Shown in pieces: positions 10,305 through 20,800 of a stretch of DNA of 64,000 nucleotides (position 1 is the first letter of the stretch; every line of letters begins with the position of its first letter). The translations under genes and the position numbers were made by a program. The stretch is from NCBI RefSeq assembly GCF_901709675.1, contig NC_051098.1, positions 3,980,000-4,043,999 of the forward strand, read 5' to 3'. Origin of the DNA: Syngnathus acus (Eukaryota; Chordata; Actinopteri; Syngnathiformes; Syngnathidae). A model generated the notes under the pieces. That model saw only the letters and a program-made list of their open reading frames with translations. It was not told the origin of the DNA and did not search any database.

Positions 10305-10936
10305 CTCATTCATCATAACAGTGTCGTATTTAATAAGAATCACTGATAGTAGTTTTTGGGTGAAATATTTTTTTAATGCTGTTAATAAATGCATTTGCTT
10401 TCAAAAAGCTTTTTTTAATATCCATGCTTTAAAATCCATACTAAAAGTAAAAACCTTTTATGCAATGACCTTTACATGTCATTTATATTACTTCACACAA
10501 ACACGACATCCATCTGCTCCTGGTTCGGCCCCCCGGTCAAAATTTAGAACCCAATTCGGCCCGCAAGTCAAAACGTTTGCCCACCCCTGTTCTAGACACA
10601 GCACTTGTTCGTGTGTCCGTGGCTGCAAATCAGAGAGTGAATGATACATTTAACCAAGTCGGAGATTGGGATGCGCTGTGTGAGCAGCCAGTAAACCTTA
10701 TGCTCCGCCTCTGGGGGAAGCAGCAAATCTTGGACGCGCTTACTACTTTGCGCGCCGCACGCGCACACGAGAGCAAGAGCTGTTTTCTGCTTGACTTACA
10801 CAACACACAAAATATTATATTTAATATTAAACGAGACACTTTTACATCAAATTACTCTCAATTTCCAGTTAGTTATAGCGCATCCCCAAACACTTTGGGG
10901 TAAAAAGGTTGGTCACCAGGGAGCAGACAACCAACT
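10305..10936. other. No gene recognised; partial hAT end at about 10520-10590
   Basis: The stretch contains GGTTCGGCCCCCCGGTC and GTTTGCCCACCCCTG, which look like a hAT-type end. I searched it on the minus strand for the missing ubash3b exon (UBA end and LYLRPTG-type sequence) and found none. Confidence 0.4.
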
Positions 10937-11680
10937 TAGGGGTGTAAATCGCGGGTTTTGTCACGATACGATATCATATCGATACAAAGGACCACGATAC
11001 GATTATTGCCGATATCTTAAAGCCTGCTGTGATTCATTCACGATACATCACGATATAGTGCTCCACGATCGATATTATTATTATTTTTTTTTAAATAAAA
11101 AATATAGAACAATATCCTGATTTATAACAATTCATACGCAAAATCAACAAGGTACTGCAAACTCTTTATTTAGGAAATGACAAGAGTATTGTAGTATACA
11201 AAGTGCTTATTTTAACACTGAACTTTGATGTCGTGTTTTTTCTTTAAATGTGCGGCGAGATTTGTGGTTCCTGAATATTTGATCACCGCATGGCAGGATT
11301 TACAAACTGCACGTGTCTTGTCCGTTGAGCCATCTTTTCTTTGGAATCCAAAGTGCTTCCAAACGAATGACTTGAAGCCTAAAGGGGAGCAAATTTCCTC
11401 GTCTTTTTGGACACTAGCCATAGCACCAGCCCAGGAGCCGCGTACTAGTTGTCGACTCCCCTTTCACGTGCCTGCTCTGCTCACAACACAACATGCCGCG
11501 CACTGCTCCCGGAAAGAGGAAGCAAGCAACAATGAACTGGATTTCAAAATAAAGTCGCGTCTAATGTCCGAGGTCAAACACGGCGATATAAATCGATGTT
11601 TACGTTTAGCATCGATGCCAATAAATCGTAGAGCATTATATCGATTAATCGATGTGTATCGATGAATTGTTACACCCCTA
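10937..11680 (-). mobile_element. ZBED-type hAT derivative with BED finger
   Basis: The ends are TAGGGGTGTAAATCG and CGATGAATTGTTACACCCCTA, with many ATCGAT-type subterminal repeats, which are typical transposase-binding sequences in this class. The minus strand at 11212-11421 encodes a 69-aa peptide with a BED zinc finger: FVWKHFGFQRKDG, CKSCH, then HLKKKH. The rest of a transposase is missing, so it is a deletion derivative that kept the finger. It lies just upstream (right side) of ubash3b exon 2. Confidence 0.7.
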
Positions 11681-11773
11681 ATGTTTATGTATACTATAGC
11701 GCTTTCACTGTAACATTGTTTTTGTCTATTTTTCACCACAGGTTCTGTATAGTCAATCTTGGTTTTCACTCAC

Positions 11774-11827
11774 CAGTCACAAGCTGCTTGAACAGTCCGG
11801 CCTCCAGTTGACACCAGAGCTTTTAAA
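11774..11827 (-). CDS. ubash3b: ubash3b exon 2 (UBA domain), inverted
   Basis: On the minus strand, acceptor TATGTTACAG precedes a 54-nt exon encoding LKALVSTGGRTVQAACD plus two bases of the next codon (TG|, Trp), then donor GTGAGTG. Vertebrate UBASH3B has KALASTGGRSVQAACDW here, the core of the UBA domain that binds ubiquitin. Its first base completes the split codon of exon 1 (GC|T, Ala). Exon 1 is on the + strand at 2614-2741, so the two cannot be spliced together in this arrangement. Confidence 0.85.
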
Positions 11828-12624
11828 CTGTAACATACAAGAGAGTGCAATGTTAATGATACTTTAACATCATCTGTCACTAAAAAAAAAGACATTTCTT
11901 TGTACAAAACAAAAAAATCAGTTAAGGAATAGGTTCACCATTATACTTTCCCATCATCATCATCATCATTATATTGCACAGTCCAGTAGTACCAAGGACC
12001 TGAGCTATATCATTAGGTAAGGTGTAACCACAGCAGAAGTGACTCTTTAATGGTGATTCATTGATAGAAATTGGGATTGAAATTAAAGAATTTCTCTGTG
12101 TAAACTAAAATCTTTGTTTTCATTCTGCCTGCACAAGGTTGTGGATTCGATGACCAGAGCTAAACATATCCTCAAACAAGATAGAGCGCAATCACAATTA
12201 ATCACTCCATCCATCTTTCCCACAGCTTAACATAGCAATCATCACATACCAAGGAGCTGTAAGCAGTTTTAGGATGAATGTAAGACACGTTCTGACATAA
12301 CAGCATCCCATGAATGGACATTTTTCAGCAGCTAGTATGTTATTGTCTTTCCATTATTCTGCCATTGGAAAAAAGTCAAATTCTTCATCACTGAATAATT
12401 GAAGTGTTTGGGTTGTGTTGAATAAAAGCTTTCCTGTCACAAATTTGCAGGGTTTTATCTGCTGGGAAATGGCAATGCTATGTAAGCAATCAAAATAAAA
12501 GTTTTAAATGCTTGATTCAGCAATAACATACTACTGCAGATACAACAAGACATGCTATGACAAGAACTCATCGCTCGGGTTGGAGATGGAGTGACTGTTG
12601 TTGGTCACTGTTTAATTAAATAAT
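11828..12624. other. No gene recognised
   Basis: Low-complexity and AT-rich DNA. It includes an ATC trinucleotide run near 11955. No exon or transposon ends were seen. Confidence 0.45.
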
Positions 12625-12880
12625 TACCGTCTTTTTCCATGTATAGTACGCCCCCATGTATAATACGCACCCTAAAAATGGCATGTCGATGCTGGAAAAA
12701 AGCCTGTACCCATGTATAATACGCACCCAAATTTTGACTCCTACTTAAGTCCGTAAACGTAAAACTATTTCAGAAAAAAGATCATCTTTGGGAACAACCG
12801 GATGTTATTCTGCCGGTCAGTATCACTGTGCATGCGCTAGCAAACTCGATAGCGGAGAAATGTTTCGGATTTGTGTAGGG
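12625..12880 (-). mobile_element. TACCGTTTTTTTCC MITE family, right end inverted
   Basis: It begins TACCGTCTTTTTCCATGTAT and reads as the reverse complement of the right end of the element at 13075-13987 (TTGGGTGCGTATTATACATG). It then shares an inner block (ACACAAATCCGAAACATTT, at 13549 in the full copy). It stops where another element begins at 12881. Confidence 0.6.
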
Positions 12881-12970
12881 CAGTGGTCCCCAACCACCGG
12901 GCCGCGGCCCGGTACCGGTCCGTGGGTCACTTGGTACCGGGCCGCCAAGCCACACAGAAAAAAAAAAATG
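12881..12970 (+). mobile_element. hAT end, CAGTGGTCCCCAACCACCGG type
   Basis: CAGTGGTCCCCAACCACCGG followed by GCCGCGGCCCGGTACCGGTC is a common fish hAT terminus. Its reverse complement lies at 24665-24752. No partner end was found close by. Confidence 0.6.
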
Positions 12971-13074
12971 TTTTAATCGACGATCAATTAATTCAGGTCA
13001 AGACGCTCGTCCCGGTCACGTGACATGTTTCCCCAGTCGAGCCCGCAAAGCTAGCAAAAATGAGTACCGTTTTT

Positions 13075-13987
13075 TTCCGTGTATAATACGCAAAATTTAA
13101 CTAATTTATTGTCCTAAAATCTGGGGTGCGCATTATACATGGGTACAATTTTTTTTAAATTTTTAAAAAATATATATATTTTTTTTTTAAGAAAATCATG
13201 GTACTGGTACGAGTATTGATTTATGTATTGTTCTCTTCTTGTCATGTTGTGAAAGAATGTGGGTTGAATAAATACCGAAAGAACAATAGTGTGTTTGTAC
13301 TGTGCTCTGGTCATTTCGTCAAAGAAGGGATAATAGTCCTCTTCTCTTCTTGACTGACAATGAATGTGATAGCTTAATACAATCAGCAAATAACAAAATG
13401 CGTATTACAGGTAATATTTTATTTCACAACACTTTGCCTTGTTCCTTTCGTCTCTGCTGTTCACTTCAAACACGCTCCATACGAACGCAATGCTCTCGTA
13501 TCAGACGCTTGCTCGATCACCTGCTCGTTTGCTGTCACAATGTACCCTACACAAATCCGAAACATTTGTTGCGGCTCCGAGTCACGACGAGGGGCAAGTT
13601 TTGGTTTCCAAGGGTGTTATTATTCCTCTTCAACGTCTCTCCCATACAGAGCCGCCTTTTTCACATGTCCGCACGTCACTTTCCTCTCTTTTCATCTGAT
13701 CGCGGTGGTGCCTTTATGGGCAGTCGGAGAAATCAACGCCAACAAAAAAAATACATCCAGCCTAGTTAAGACCATACCAAAGACTATAAAAATGGGACCC
13801 ATTGCCTCCCTGCGTGTGTGACGATCATTGGGACTTAAAAAAAAAAAGAAAAAAAAAAAAAAATTAAAAAAAAAAAAAAAATTGGGTGCGTATTATACAT
13901 GGGTACAGGCTTTTTTCCAGCATCAACATGCCATTGTTAGGGTGCGTATTATACATGGTGGCGTATTATACACGGAAAAAAACGGTA
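13075..13987. mobile_element. Full TA-flanked MITE, TACCGTTTTTTTCC family
   Basis: The inverted ends TACCGTTTTTTTCCGTGTAT and ATACACGGAAAAAAACGGTA are near perfect over about 30 bp. Inner subterminal copies of GTGCGTATTATACATGG occur at both ends. TA at each edge fits a Tc1/mariner-like target. The inner open frames show no known domain. Confidence 0.75.
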
Positions 13988-14215
13988 AGTATTTATTTTG
14001 AAAAATATAAAAAAATTGGCGATTCTCTCCCAATTACATCTGTAGAATAGCGCAAGCACATTCGCGCAAGACCGAAAGAAAAAAACGGCATGAAAATGAA
14101 GAATCGAAAAAGCTCGATGTTTTTCAACCAGGGCGCAGGGAGTCCTAACCGGGGCTTGGAAAACATGTAGGAATGCGGCCCCCGAGGACTGGAGTTTGAG
14201 ACCCCTGATTTTGAC
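13988..14215. mobile_element. Composite of two repeat fragments
   Basis: About 14035-14155 is the reverse complement of about 59935-60070 (GCGCAAGCACATTCGCGCAAG, then ATCGAAAAAGCTCGATG). The stretch 14156-14208 (GGAATGCGGCCCCCGAGGAC, ending GTTTGAGACCCCTG) is the right end of the hAT MITE found whole at 45788-45988. Confidence 0.55.
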
Positions 14216-14348
14216 TTTTAAATTTTTTTTTAATTTGGAAAAAAAATCCGCGATGTAGTGAAACCGCGAGAAACGAACTGCGATGTAGCGAGGGATTACT
14301 GTATTTGGTTTTTATTTATTACTCATGTGAAACATAAACAGCTTCATT

Positions 14349-14440
14349 TACCGTAATTTCCGGACTATAAACCGCGACTTTTTTCCAAAATTTTGAACCC
14401 TGCGGCTTATAGTCCGGTGCGGCTTATATAAGCTTTTTCT
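14349..14440 (+). mobile_element. MITE arm, ACCGTAATTTCCGGACTATAA
   Basis: It starts ACCGTAATTTCCGGACTATA and has a self-complementary partner GCGGCTTATAGTCCGGTGCG within 80 bp. It belongs to the same group as 30175-30346. Confidence 0.5.
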
Positions 14441-14647
14441 CGTGATTTTTGTGATGACTTGATCACTTTTATACACGCGTAAAAAGGCTGTGGACCGCTG
14501 TTGTGCGGTATCTTGAAGAAAAAAACAACAAAAATACTATTTTGAAACACTACTATGGCTGCTGCTTATTCTGGCTGTGTTGCTTGTGACTATTATGAGC
14601 TTTAGTAGGAATGCACGCTAGGTGACCTGTGTCAAAGGGCTCTAAAC

Positions 14648-15023
14648 CAGAGGTGCCCAAACTTTTTCAGCTTGCGAGCTACTTTTGAAATGTCCAAGTC
14701 ACAAAGATCTACCTATTAAAAAAAAAAAATTTTTTATATAGAGTATATAGTATGTCATCGTGAAAAAAAGTCCTACTCCCATTCCCTATGAAAGTGATAC
14801 TTCTTACTATGGCCAGCTGCCCCACTCATTTTTATACCCTTTCTTAAGTTTAAGAGAAAAAACAGGGTTCTGACAATTGGAGGGAACTCGCGAGCTAGCG
14901 TGTTTGTGTTGTGTTGTTAGCGCCGTTGTTTGTACACGCGTCAAGTGCGGAAAAAAATAATAATAAAAAATTTAATATCACGCGATCGACCAATAGTGGC
15001 GATCGACGTATTGGGCACCCCTG
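14648..15023. mobile_element. hAT MITE with perfect 8-bp duplication
   Basis: The ends are CAGAGGTGCCCAAACTTTTT and TATTGGGCACCCCTG. The target duplication CTCTAAAC is at 14640-14647 and 15024-15031. There is no coding capacity. Confidence 0.85.
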
Positions 15024-15376
15024 CTCTAAACCCTTTCTCTTACTCTGCCATGTGACTCAGAGATTACACAAAGCAGTGGCGCTGTTTGGACCATCTGCAT
15101 TGTATTAAAACCAGGGCTTCGGACTCGGGGACTCGGACTCGGTCATTTTTGCCGGACACGGACTCGGTGCTGATTTTGACCGAGTCCACCGAGTCCGACA
15201 ATAAAAAAAATACGTTCATATCAACATTTGTGTTTATTTGTTTATTTTATGTTCACGACTGAACGACTGCATTGACTCGATACTTACAGAAGAACTTAAA
15301 GCCAACACAAGTCACCACATCACTGAGTGGAAGAGCACTAAAATGTGACGCTCTCAAATTAGTTCAAATTAATGAC

Positions 15377-15515
15377 AACGCTAATGGGACGTCCAACGCT
15401 GCGTGTTCGTTTCGCTTCGGGGGGTGCTAATGGGACGTCCAACGCTGCGTGTTCGTTTCGCTTCGGGGGGGCTAATGGGGCGTCCAACGCTGCGTGTTCG
15501 CTTCGGGGGGCGGGG
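15377..15515. repeat. Minisatellite, about 46-bp unit x3
   Basis: Three tandem copies of GCTAATGGGACGTCCAACGC followed by TGCGTGTTCGTTTCGCTTCG and a G run. The third copy is shortened. A related CG-rich stretch follows. The sequence at 15290-15370 resembles 165-225 near the window start and is probably hAT-derived. Confidence 0.7.
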
Positions 15516-15664
15516 GGGGGATGTTTATGCGCTGGATAGATTTCTTGTGCGCTGAGAACGTGCGGGCAGTGCGCGATTGCGCACGCGCGCAGCTTAGAGG
15601 GAACATTGACCATGTCCAATTTTTTTCCAGCTGTGACAATAACTAATTGTAGGTCCGCTTAGGA

Positions 15665-16663
15665 CAGGGGTGTCCAAACTTTTTGCAAGGAGGGCCAGAT
15701 TTAATAAAGTGAAGGGGCCCGAGGGCCAATAGTTTTTTCAGACATTTTTTAACTACAAAAATTTCATGCAAATACACACTGTTATAAAACAAATTTCATT
15801 GTCACAATTGTCTTTATTTTTCAAATGACAAAATAACCGGCAGATGTGAACAACTCTAAAAACACAAATTCTGACTTTCATTCATATCTGAAGAGTCAGA
15901 TAACATTGAACAAACTGTTTGAAATACCTTACATTTACATGAGTTTAAAATTATTTTTGCCTCATGAACATTTTAAACAGGAGTTATAAGTAATGGAAAT
16001 TTGTCTGTTATTATTAAAACTTAAAACAAGTGAGTTTTGCTCTTGTCATTTACAATATCTTTCAGAAAGTAATAGTTTGTGTCATGTCTACAGGTTTATA
16101 ACATCAACAGTATTAACATGGCCACTTTGTAATATTTAATCTGAAGTAATATTTAATTTTTATTTAATTTTGACTCACAGCCCCGCGTGAAGAATCGCTG
16201 TTGTGATGCCATTTCAGCTTGGAGCTGCTTCACTTTATCAGCGCGGTTACTCCCTGTTAGCTTGTCGTATGTGTCAGCATGTTTAGTCTACTAGTGTCTC
16301 TTTAGGTTGAAATCCTTAAACAAGGCAACCGTCTCTTTAGAAATTAGACAAACACAATTGCCTTGATTTTCAGCGAAGAAGTATTGTAATTCCCATTTCT
16401 CTTGAAAGCGACAGTCCTCAATGTCAACTGTCCTCGTTTTCTTTGCAGTCGCCATGGCAGAAATGAGCGGCGAAGGGTGGTGCTGCCACCCTTTGGTAAT
16501 AGGAGGAATTACAGGTTCAAGTTTAATTTTTTAATTTTTTTTATATTTAGTTTGACAGTGCAGGCGGTCCATAAATAATACATTATAAGACCGAAGCTGC
16601 GGGCCATATGAAATCTGATCGGGGGCCGGATTTGGCCCGCGGGCCGGACTTTGGACATGGCTG
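15665..16663 (-). mobile_element. hAT derivative with GTF2IRD2-like N-terminus
   Basis: The ends are CAGGGGTGTCCAAACTTTTT and GGACTTTGGACATGGCTG, flanked by GCTTAGGA (15657-15664) and GCTTAGGT (16664-16671). Around 16455 on the minus strand an ATG opens MATAKKTRTVDIEDC, then ELQYFFAENQGNCVC, a BED-like hAT transposase start. The rest of the transposase is missing, so it cannot move on its own. Confidence 0.75.
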
Positions 16664-16671
16664 GCTTAGGT

Positions 16672-17455
16672 TATTAAAGCACTCAGTCAGTATGTCACTG
16701 TAATTTTCTTAAACGCTAATGGAAATGAGGCTAATGAGAAAGAATTGTGTCAGGCATCTTAGTGCCAAATTAGATTTGATACGGGCTAATTGTATTCCAA
16801 TCATATGCTTTGTGGTTTACAGACAGATTAGGGGCGTGTTATCACAGTCATACCTCTCCCACACATCTTATTTAGTATCAGAAAGTGCTGAACAATACCA
16901 AACTGTTTCTTTCATCTTAAATACCTCATTTCACATCATTTCAAAAGACATTTTCTAGACTTCCAATTTGTTTAGGTTTTACACAGACTGCAGGCAACTT
17001 GAAATGAGTGTAATTGTTTGCCCGTGTTTAATTACCTTTTGCCTTAATTGTGAGAAGTAGAAATAATATATGTTTAACTGAATAGTTAACTTTGTCATGC
17101 ATCATCTTGGTTGTTTATGATCAACTGGCAGAGTGTAGTTTGCCTTTTCCTCAAAATTAGCTCCTGTAGGTTTGCCTTCTGTAACTCTGAACAAGGAGTT
17201 TGTGTAATGGATGCATGGATGAATGCATGCATGGTCTTAGCAATATGGCTTTAAGTTTACTTCATGCTGTACTGTTCAAGTATTATGTGAAAAGAATATA
17301 GGTTATGGGAATGTACATTTTTTCAGATTTTATGGCAAATGCATAATTTGATATGCATTCTCAAAGCAATACAACTAATGAAGACCATTGCACAATACTG
17401 TACACATTGCAAATATTATATTACAGTATTGAGCTGATCAAACATTTTTCTCCAG
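16672..17455. other. Intron DNA before ubash3b exon 5
   Basis: AT-rich, with no repeat ends or exons recognised. An alternative acceptor (TATTACAG) lies 29 bp upstream of the chosen one, but the downstream one (CTCCAG) gives the conserved frame. Confidence 0.4.
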
Positions 17456-17625
17456 AAATCCATGTGGAGCCTCATAAGAAACAGCTCCATGTAACACTGG
17501 CCTACAACTTCCCCACCGATCATCTGGCTTCACTGGAAAAAATGGCAAAGGGCATCGAAGTGAAGCTGAGTTGTGATTGGCTGGCAGTTCTTTTTTCCCG
17601 GGACATTCGTTTTGCAAACCATGAG
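17456..17625 (+). CDS. ubash3b: ubash3b exon 5 (2H phosphoesterase domain, part 2)
   Basis: Acceptor TTTTTCTCCAG precedes sequence encoding IHVEPHKKQLHVTLAY, then DHLASLEKMAKGIEVKLSCD and FSRDIRFANHE, and donor GTAATA at 17626. This is a near-identical match to UBASH3B (VEPHKKQLHVTLAY... FSRDIRFANHE). HVTL is the second H-x-T motif of the 2H fold. Phase 1 in and phase 0 out join to exon 4 and exon 6. UBASH3B is a phosphatase that damps Syk/ZAP-70 signalling in vertebrates; that role is family knowledge, not seen here. Confidence 0.93.
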
Positions 17626-17769
17626 GTAATATTTTATTCATATTGATCACTTGTCATTGCTGTTCTATATGTGGTGACTGAAATCAGCGGTAGAACATCT
17701 GTTCTTCATTTTGATATGATGTTTCTGTAGGAGCAGCTCTTGTAGATGGAAACTGGATATCATTGGTAT

Positions 17770-19140
17770 TGTGGCAGAAGGGAGGAACATGTCTTTATTC
17801 CATGACTGTCTACCAACAACTGTGGCTCGAGACAAGCACCAAAGCAACAAACATAACATGACATTAACTGCTGGCCTGCTGGGTGAGAGGCATGGTACTG
17901 ACGTCCGCCACTCAGCCGGCCCTCTGAACACCAAGAAGGAAACTCAAAACACAAACAAAAAAATCCCCACAGAGTTCATTAACCGCTGCAGAGGCGCAGA
18001 TGCAATTCGTTGGGTGAGATGCAGACAACGGTGCGTCTTGGTGTACTGTGGGTGTCGTGCCTCACAAAAACAAGTCCCAGGAACACAAAACTCACGACCC
18101 CCCCCCAACAAAGACCACGAACCGGCGCAGAGGTGCAGATGCAGTTCGGCGGACGAGATGCAGACAACGGTGGGCTCCAGTGGATTGTGGGTGTTGAGCC
18201 TCACAAACACAGGCGTACGTGAGTGCAGAGCCCTAAGCACTCAGCTGGGTTAGATGTAGATGGTGTGCGGCGGAGGCCGGCCACACCCGGGGTCCAACGA
18301 GGAAGAGGGCAAAGGGTGGATTTCTCACTAAAGGCGCAGTCTTATGGGTGAGGGTGCAGCACACCGGCAGCGTCGCCCAGGCAGTCACCTGCGTCCAACG
18401 CAGGAAGCCAAGCTGGCCGGAAGACCAAATGAAGCACTGCAGAAATTGCCCAGGTGGTCACCTGCGTCCAACGCAGGTGGCAGAGCTGGCTGGAAAAGCC
18501 CGGTGGGTTGTGGAAGGTTGAATCCACGGCGCCGGCTGGAAGACGGGACGGCAGAGTCGAGCTGGTCCTGAACGAGGCATGCAGCGTGGGGACGGCTAGG
18601 GCCAGACTCAGAAGCACATGTTGCGGTGCGGGCGGCGCTGAGTGGACGGGTCGGAGGGCTGGCTTGGGCGGTCCTGACCATAGCGTGCAGCCCTGAAAGT
18701 TCTGAAAGTCTGACTCAGGGGGTGTACGCTGAGGCGTGGGCAGAATGTTCCGGGCGACGCCGAGCAGACTGGCAGGAACGCATGCGGCATATTGAGCTTG
18801 AGTAACCGACATCCTGTGAGCGGACGATTGTGGCGGAGTAGGTGGCCGCGGCTGGAGAGCGTCAAGTGGAGAAAATGCGTAGTTGGTCCTTGCAAAAGTG
18901 CGCTGCAGCCATCCTTGGCGAATGGCAGGAATTAATCTGTCGGTCTCACTTCGTGGTGGGCTGATATCACGTAGGGGTCACCAATGTGGCAGAAGTGAGG
19001 AACACGTCTTTATTCCATGACTGTCTTCTGCCAACAACTGTGGCATCAAAGCAAAAAAAGTGAACACGAACACATCACAAGGGACTTTCTCACAGTATAT
19101 TTAATGTAACAAAAGCCATTTCTCAATATCACGAACATTG
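17770..19140 (-). mobile_element. Decayed LTR-retrotransposon-like remnant
   Basis: TGTGGCAGAAG plus GTCTTTATTCCATGACTGTC occurs at 17770 and again at 18985 in the same orientation, like the ends of two LTRs. On the minus strand, the second copy is followed by TTGGTGACCCCTACGTGAT, resembling the primer-binding area of fish Gypsy elements, then an ATG. Between them, a 150-bp block (about 17980-18220) is repeated twice. No gag, protease or RT motif is readable. Class assignment is tentative. Confidence 0.4.
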
Positions 19141-19203
19141 AGTATGGTTTTGGTAAGGCCGGTCTCGAAGAACATATTTCCTACACTAGTCTCTTTGTAA
19201 TTG

Positions 19204-19885
19204 AAATCAGAGTCAGAGTCAGCTTTATTGTCAATTCCTTCATGCTAAGACACACAAAGAAACCGAAATACCGTTCCCCCTATCCCACGGTGACGAGACA
19301 CAGTACACGATTAACACACAAGTAAAACAACGGGGAGAGAGTTCAGGACCTCAATAGCCTGGAGATCACAAACTTCGCCAGTGGCGAGCAGTGCTGGCAT
19401 CCCACAACAGAGTCCCGGCACCATTCGTCACGGATGTAGACAGTCCACCTCTTGCGATGTTCCCCCTCGTACAATGGCCCGGTCCGCCCGATAGCACGCC
19501 ATCCGCTCCAGATGCACAGCAGCTACGCACTGTCCGGTCCGCAGAACTCAGCAGGCATGTCGATGTCCAGCGATCGAACGTTCGCCAGACGAATGGAAGG
19601 CACGGCCGGGCGAGCTGGGTTGGCCGCCACAGGCGAGTCCGGCGACGCTCCAGGACGGAGCAGACCGAGCGCCTTTAATGTCCCCGCTTCAAAGTCCAGA
19701 TCGCCACAAAACTCGCTTTCGCCGATGTCGAGCAGAACCAGCCCGCCGCACTTGTAGCACAACCCGGTACGACGAGACGAACACACAAAACTGGCGGACA
19801 AACCCACATTAAACGACAAAACAAAACACCGTTCGGGACAGAGAGAGGCCGCTGCATGTGCACGCGCCGCCATCTTACTTCCGAT
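19204..19885 (-). mobile_element. Internally deleted LINE-B copy
   Basis: On the minus strand, ATGGCGGCGCGTGCACATG opens the LINE-B N-terminus (LLDIGESEF, NPARPAVPSIRLANVRSLD). It then skips to an endonuclease piece (RDEWCRDSV), jumps to the last codons (LNSLP) and runs through the 3' UTR with its CTGACTCTGACTCTGA tail. All of the reverse transcriptase is missing. It keeps both ends needed for mobilisation by an intact LINE-B such as that at 54985-57984. Confidence 0.8.
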
Positions 19886-20325
19886 GTGTACTTGTGTACT
19901 TCCCCCTTGGGTCTGACATATTTTCGTAATTCATCACAGTTATGTGACTGTTATGTTATCACGTGAATAGATTTCTATAAAGTTATACAAGTAATTACTA
20001 ATTACATCCAATTTTACGCTACCTGATTTTCCATCCCCCCCGTGCTGCATCAGTTTTGCAACGGTCATCGTACCGTAATATAAAATATTCCGTTTTGTGT
20101 CTGTGAATTTGTTGCAAATTTAAAGTTATGGCTGAATTAAACATGAGTCCTCTTTGTCTGTTGTGGTATTTGCCATTTTGATAGCAGCACAAAATGCATT
20201 TTAGGATTTTGTTTTACTCAGTCAACTCTTCACACGTCACGACTAATTCACTGTGACGACATGCAAATACTAGATGTGTCCTTCTTCCCGATTCTTAAAA
20301 AAAATGCATATTGTCCCACTTGCAG

Positions 20326-20534
20326 ACTCTACGAGTTATGTACCCCTACATGCCGCAGAATGAAGGTGAACTGGAGTTAGTGGTGGGGGATTTTGTATTC
20401 ATGTCTCCAATGGACCAGAGTAATGCTACGGAGGGCTGGGTGTACGGGACCTCCCTCGCCAGCGGGCTGTCGGGCCTGCTGCCCGAAAACTATGTAGGCT
20501 TAGCTGACGACTCCGACACCTGGGTTGTCCATGG
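20326..20534 (+). CDS. ubash3b: ubash3b exon 6 (SH3 domain)
   Basis: Acceptor CCACTTGCAG precedes TLRVMYPYMPQNEGELELVV, then GDFVFMSP, EGWVYGTSLASGLSGLLPEN and YVGLADDSDTWVVHG, with donor GTGAGC. This is a full SH3 domain: ALYDY-like start (VMYPY), acidic RT loop, EGWVYG and the LLPENY end. It matches UBASH3B closely. The SH3 domain binds proline-rich partners such as CBL in the known protein. It enters in phase 0 and leaves in phase 2 (GG|). Confidence 0.95.
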
Positions 20535-20658
20535 GTGAGCCGGGCACACAGATTTTATTTCCACTTCCACCATAAAAAATTAAGAAATAACTTGGTTATT
20601 AAGATAAGTCTACAAAGGAACAGTCATGGTATTCTGTTTTGTATTTTCTCCATCACAG

Positions 20659-20800
20659 CTCCCATTCATTCTTTAGCTGTGGACTTTCTTATAATGCCAG
20701 TAGGGAAAGGAGGATGTTTGATGGACTGCTGGACAGCCGACACCCAGATACAAGTCCTAGAGACACGCCAAGCGTCAGTCTTATTTGTCATCCAGTGCAG
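20659..20800 (+). CDS. ubash3b: ubash3b exon 7 (SH3-to-phosphatase linker)
   Basis: Acceptor CTCCATCACAG is followed by a base completing Gly, then SHSFFSCGLSYNASRERRMF, DGLLDSRHPDTSPRD and VSLICHPVQ, with donor GTTGGT. Mammalian UBASH3B has a poorly conserved linker ending IICQPMQ at this place. Length 142 nt (1 + 47 codons) preserves the frame. Similarity is low in the middle, as usual for this linker, so the call rests on phase, position and the two ends. Confidence 0.85.

Noticed and set aside
8038-12880. MITE split in two by the ubash3b inversion (left half at 8038-8345, right half inverted at 12625-12880)
   Set aside because: The two parts overlap in content (the right part includes a block that lies upstream of the left part's end in the full copy), so they are not the two halves of one element.
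17979-18812. Several overlapping 60-160 aa open frames on both strands
   Set aside because: They come from a GC-rich tandem and LTR-like region; open frames on both strands with no domain suggest composition, not coding.
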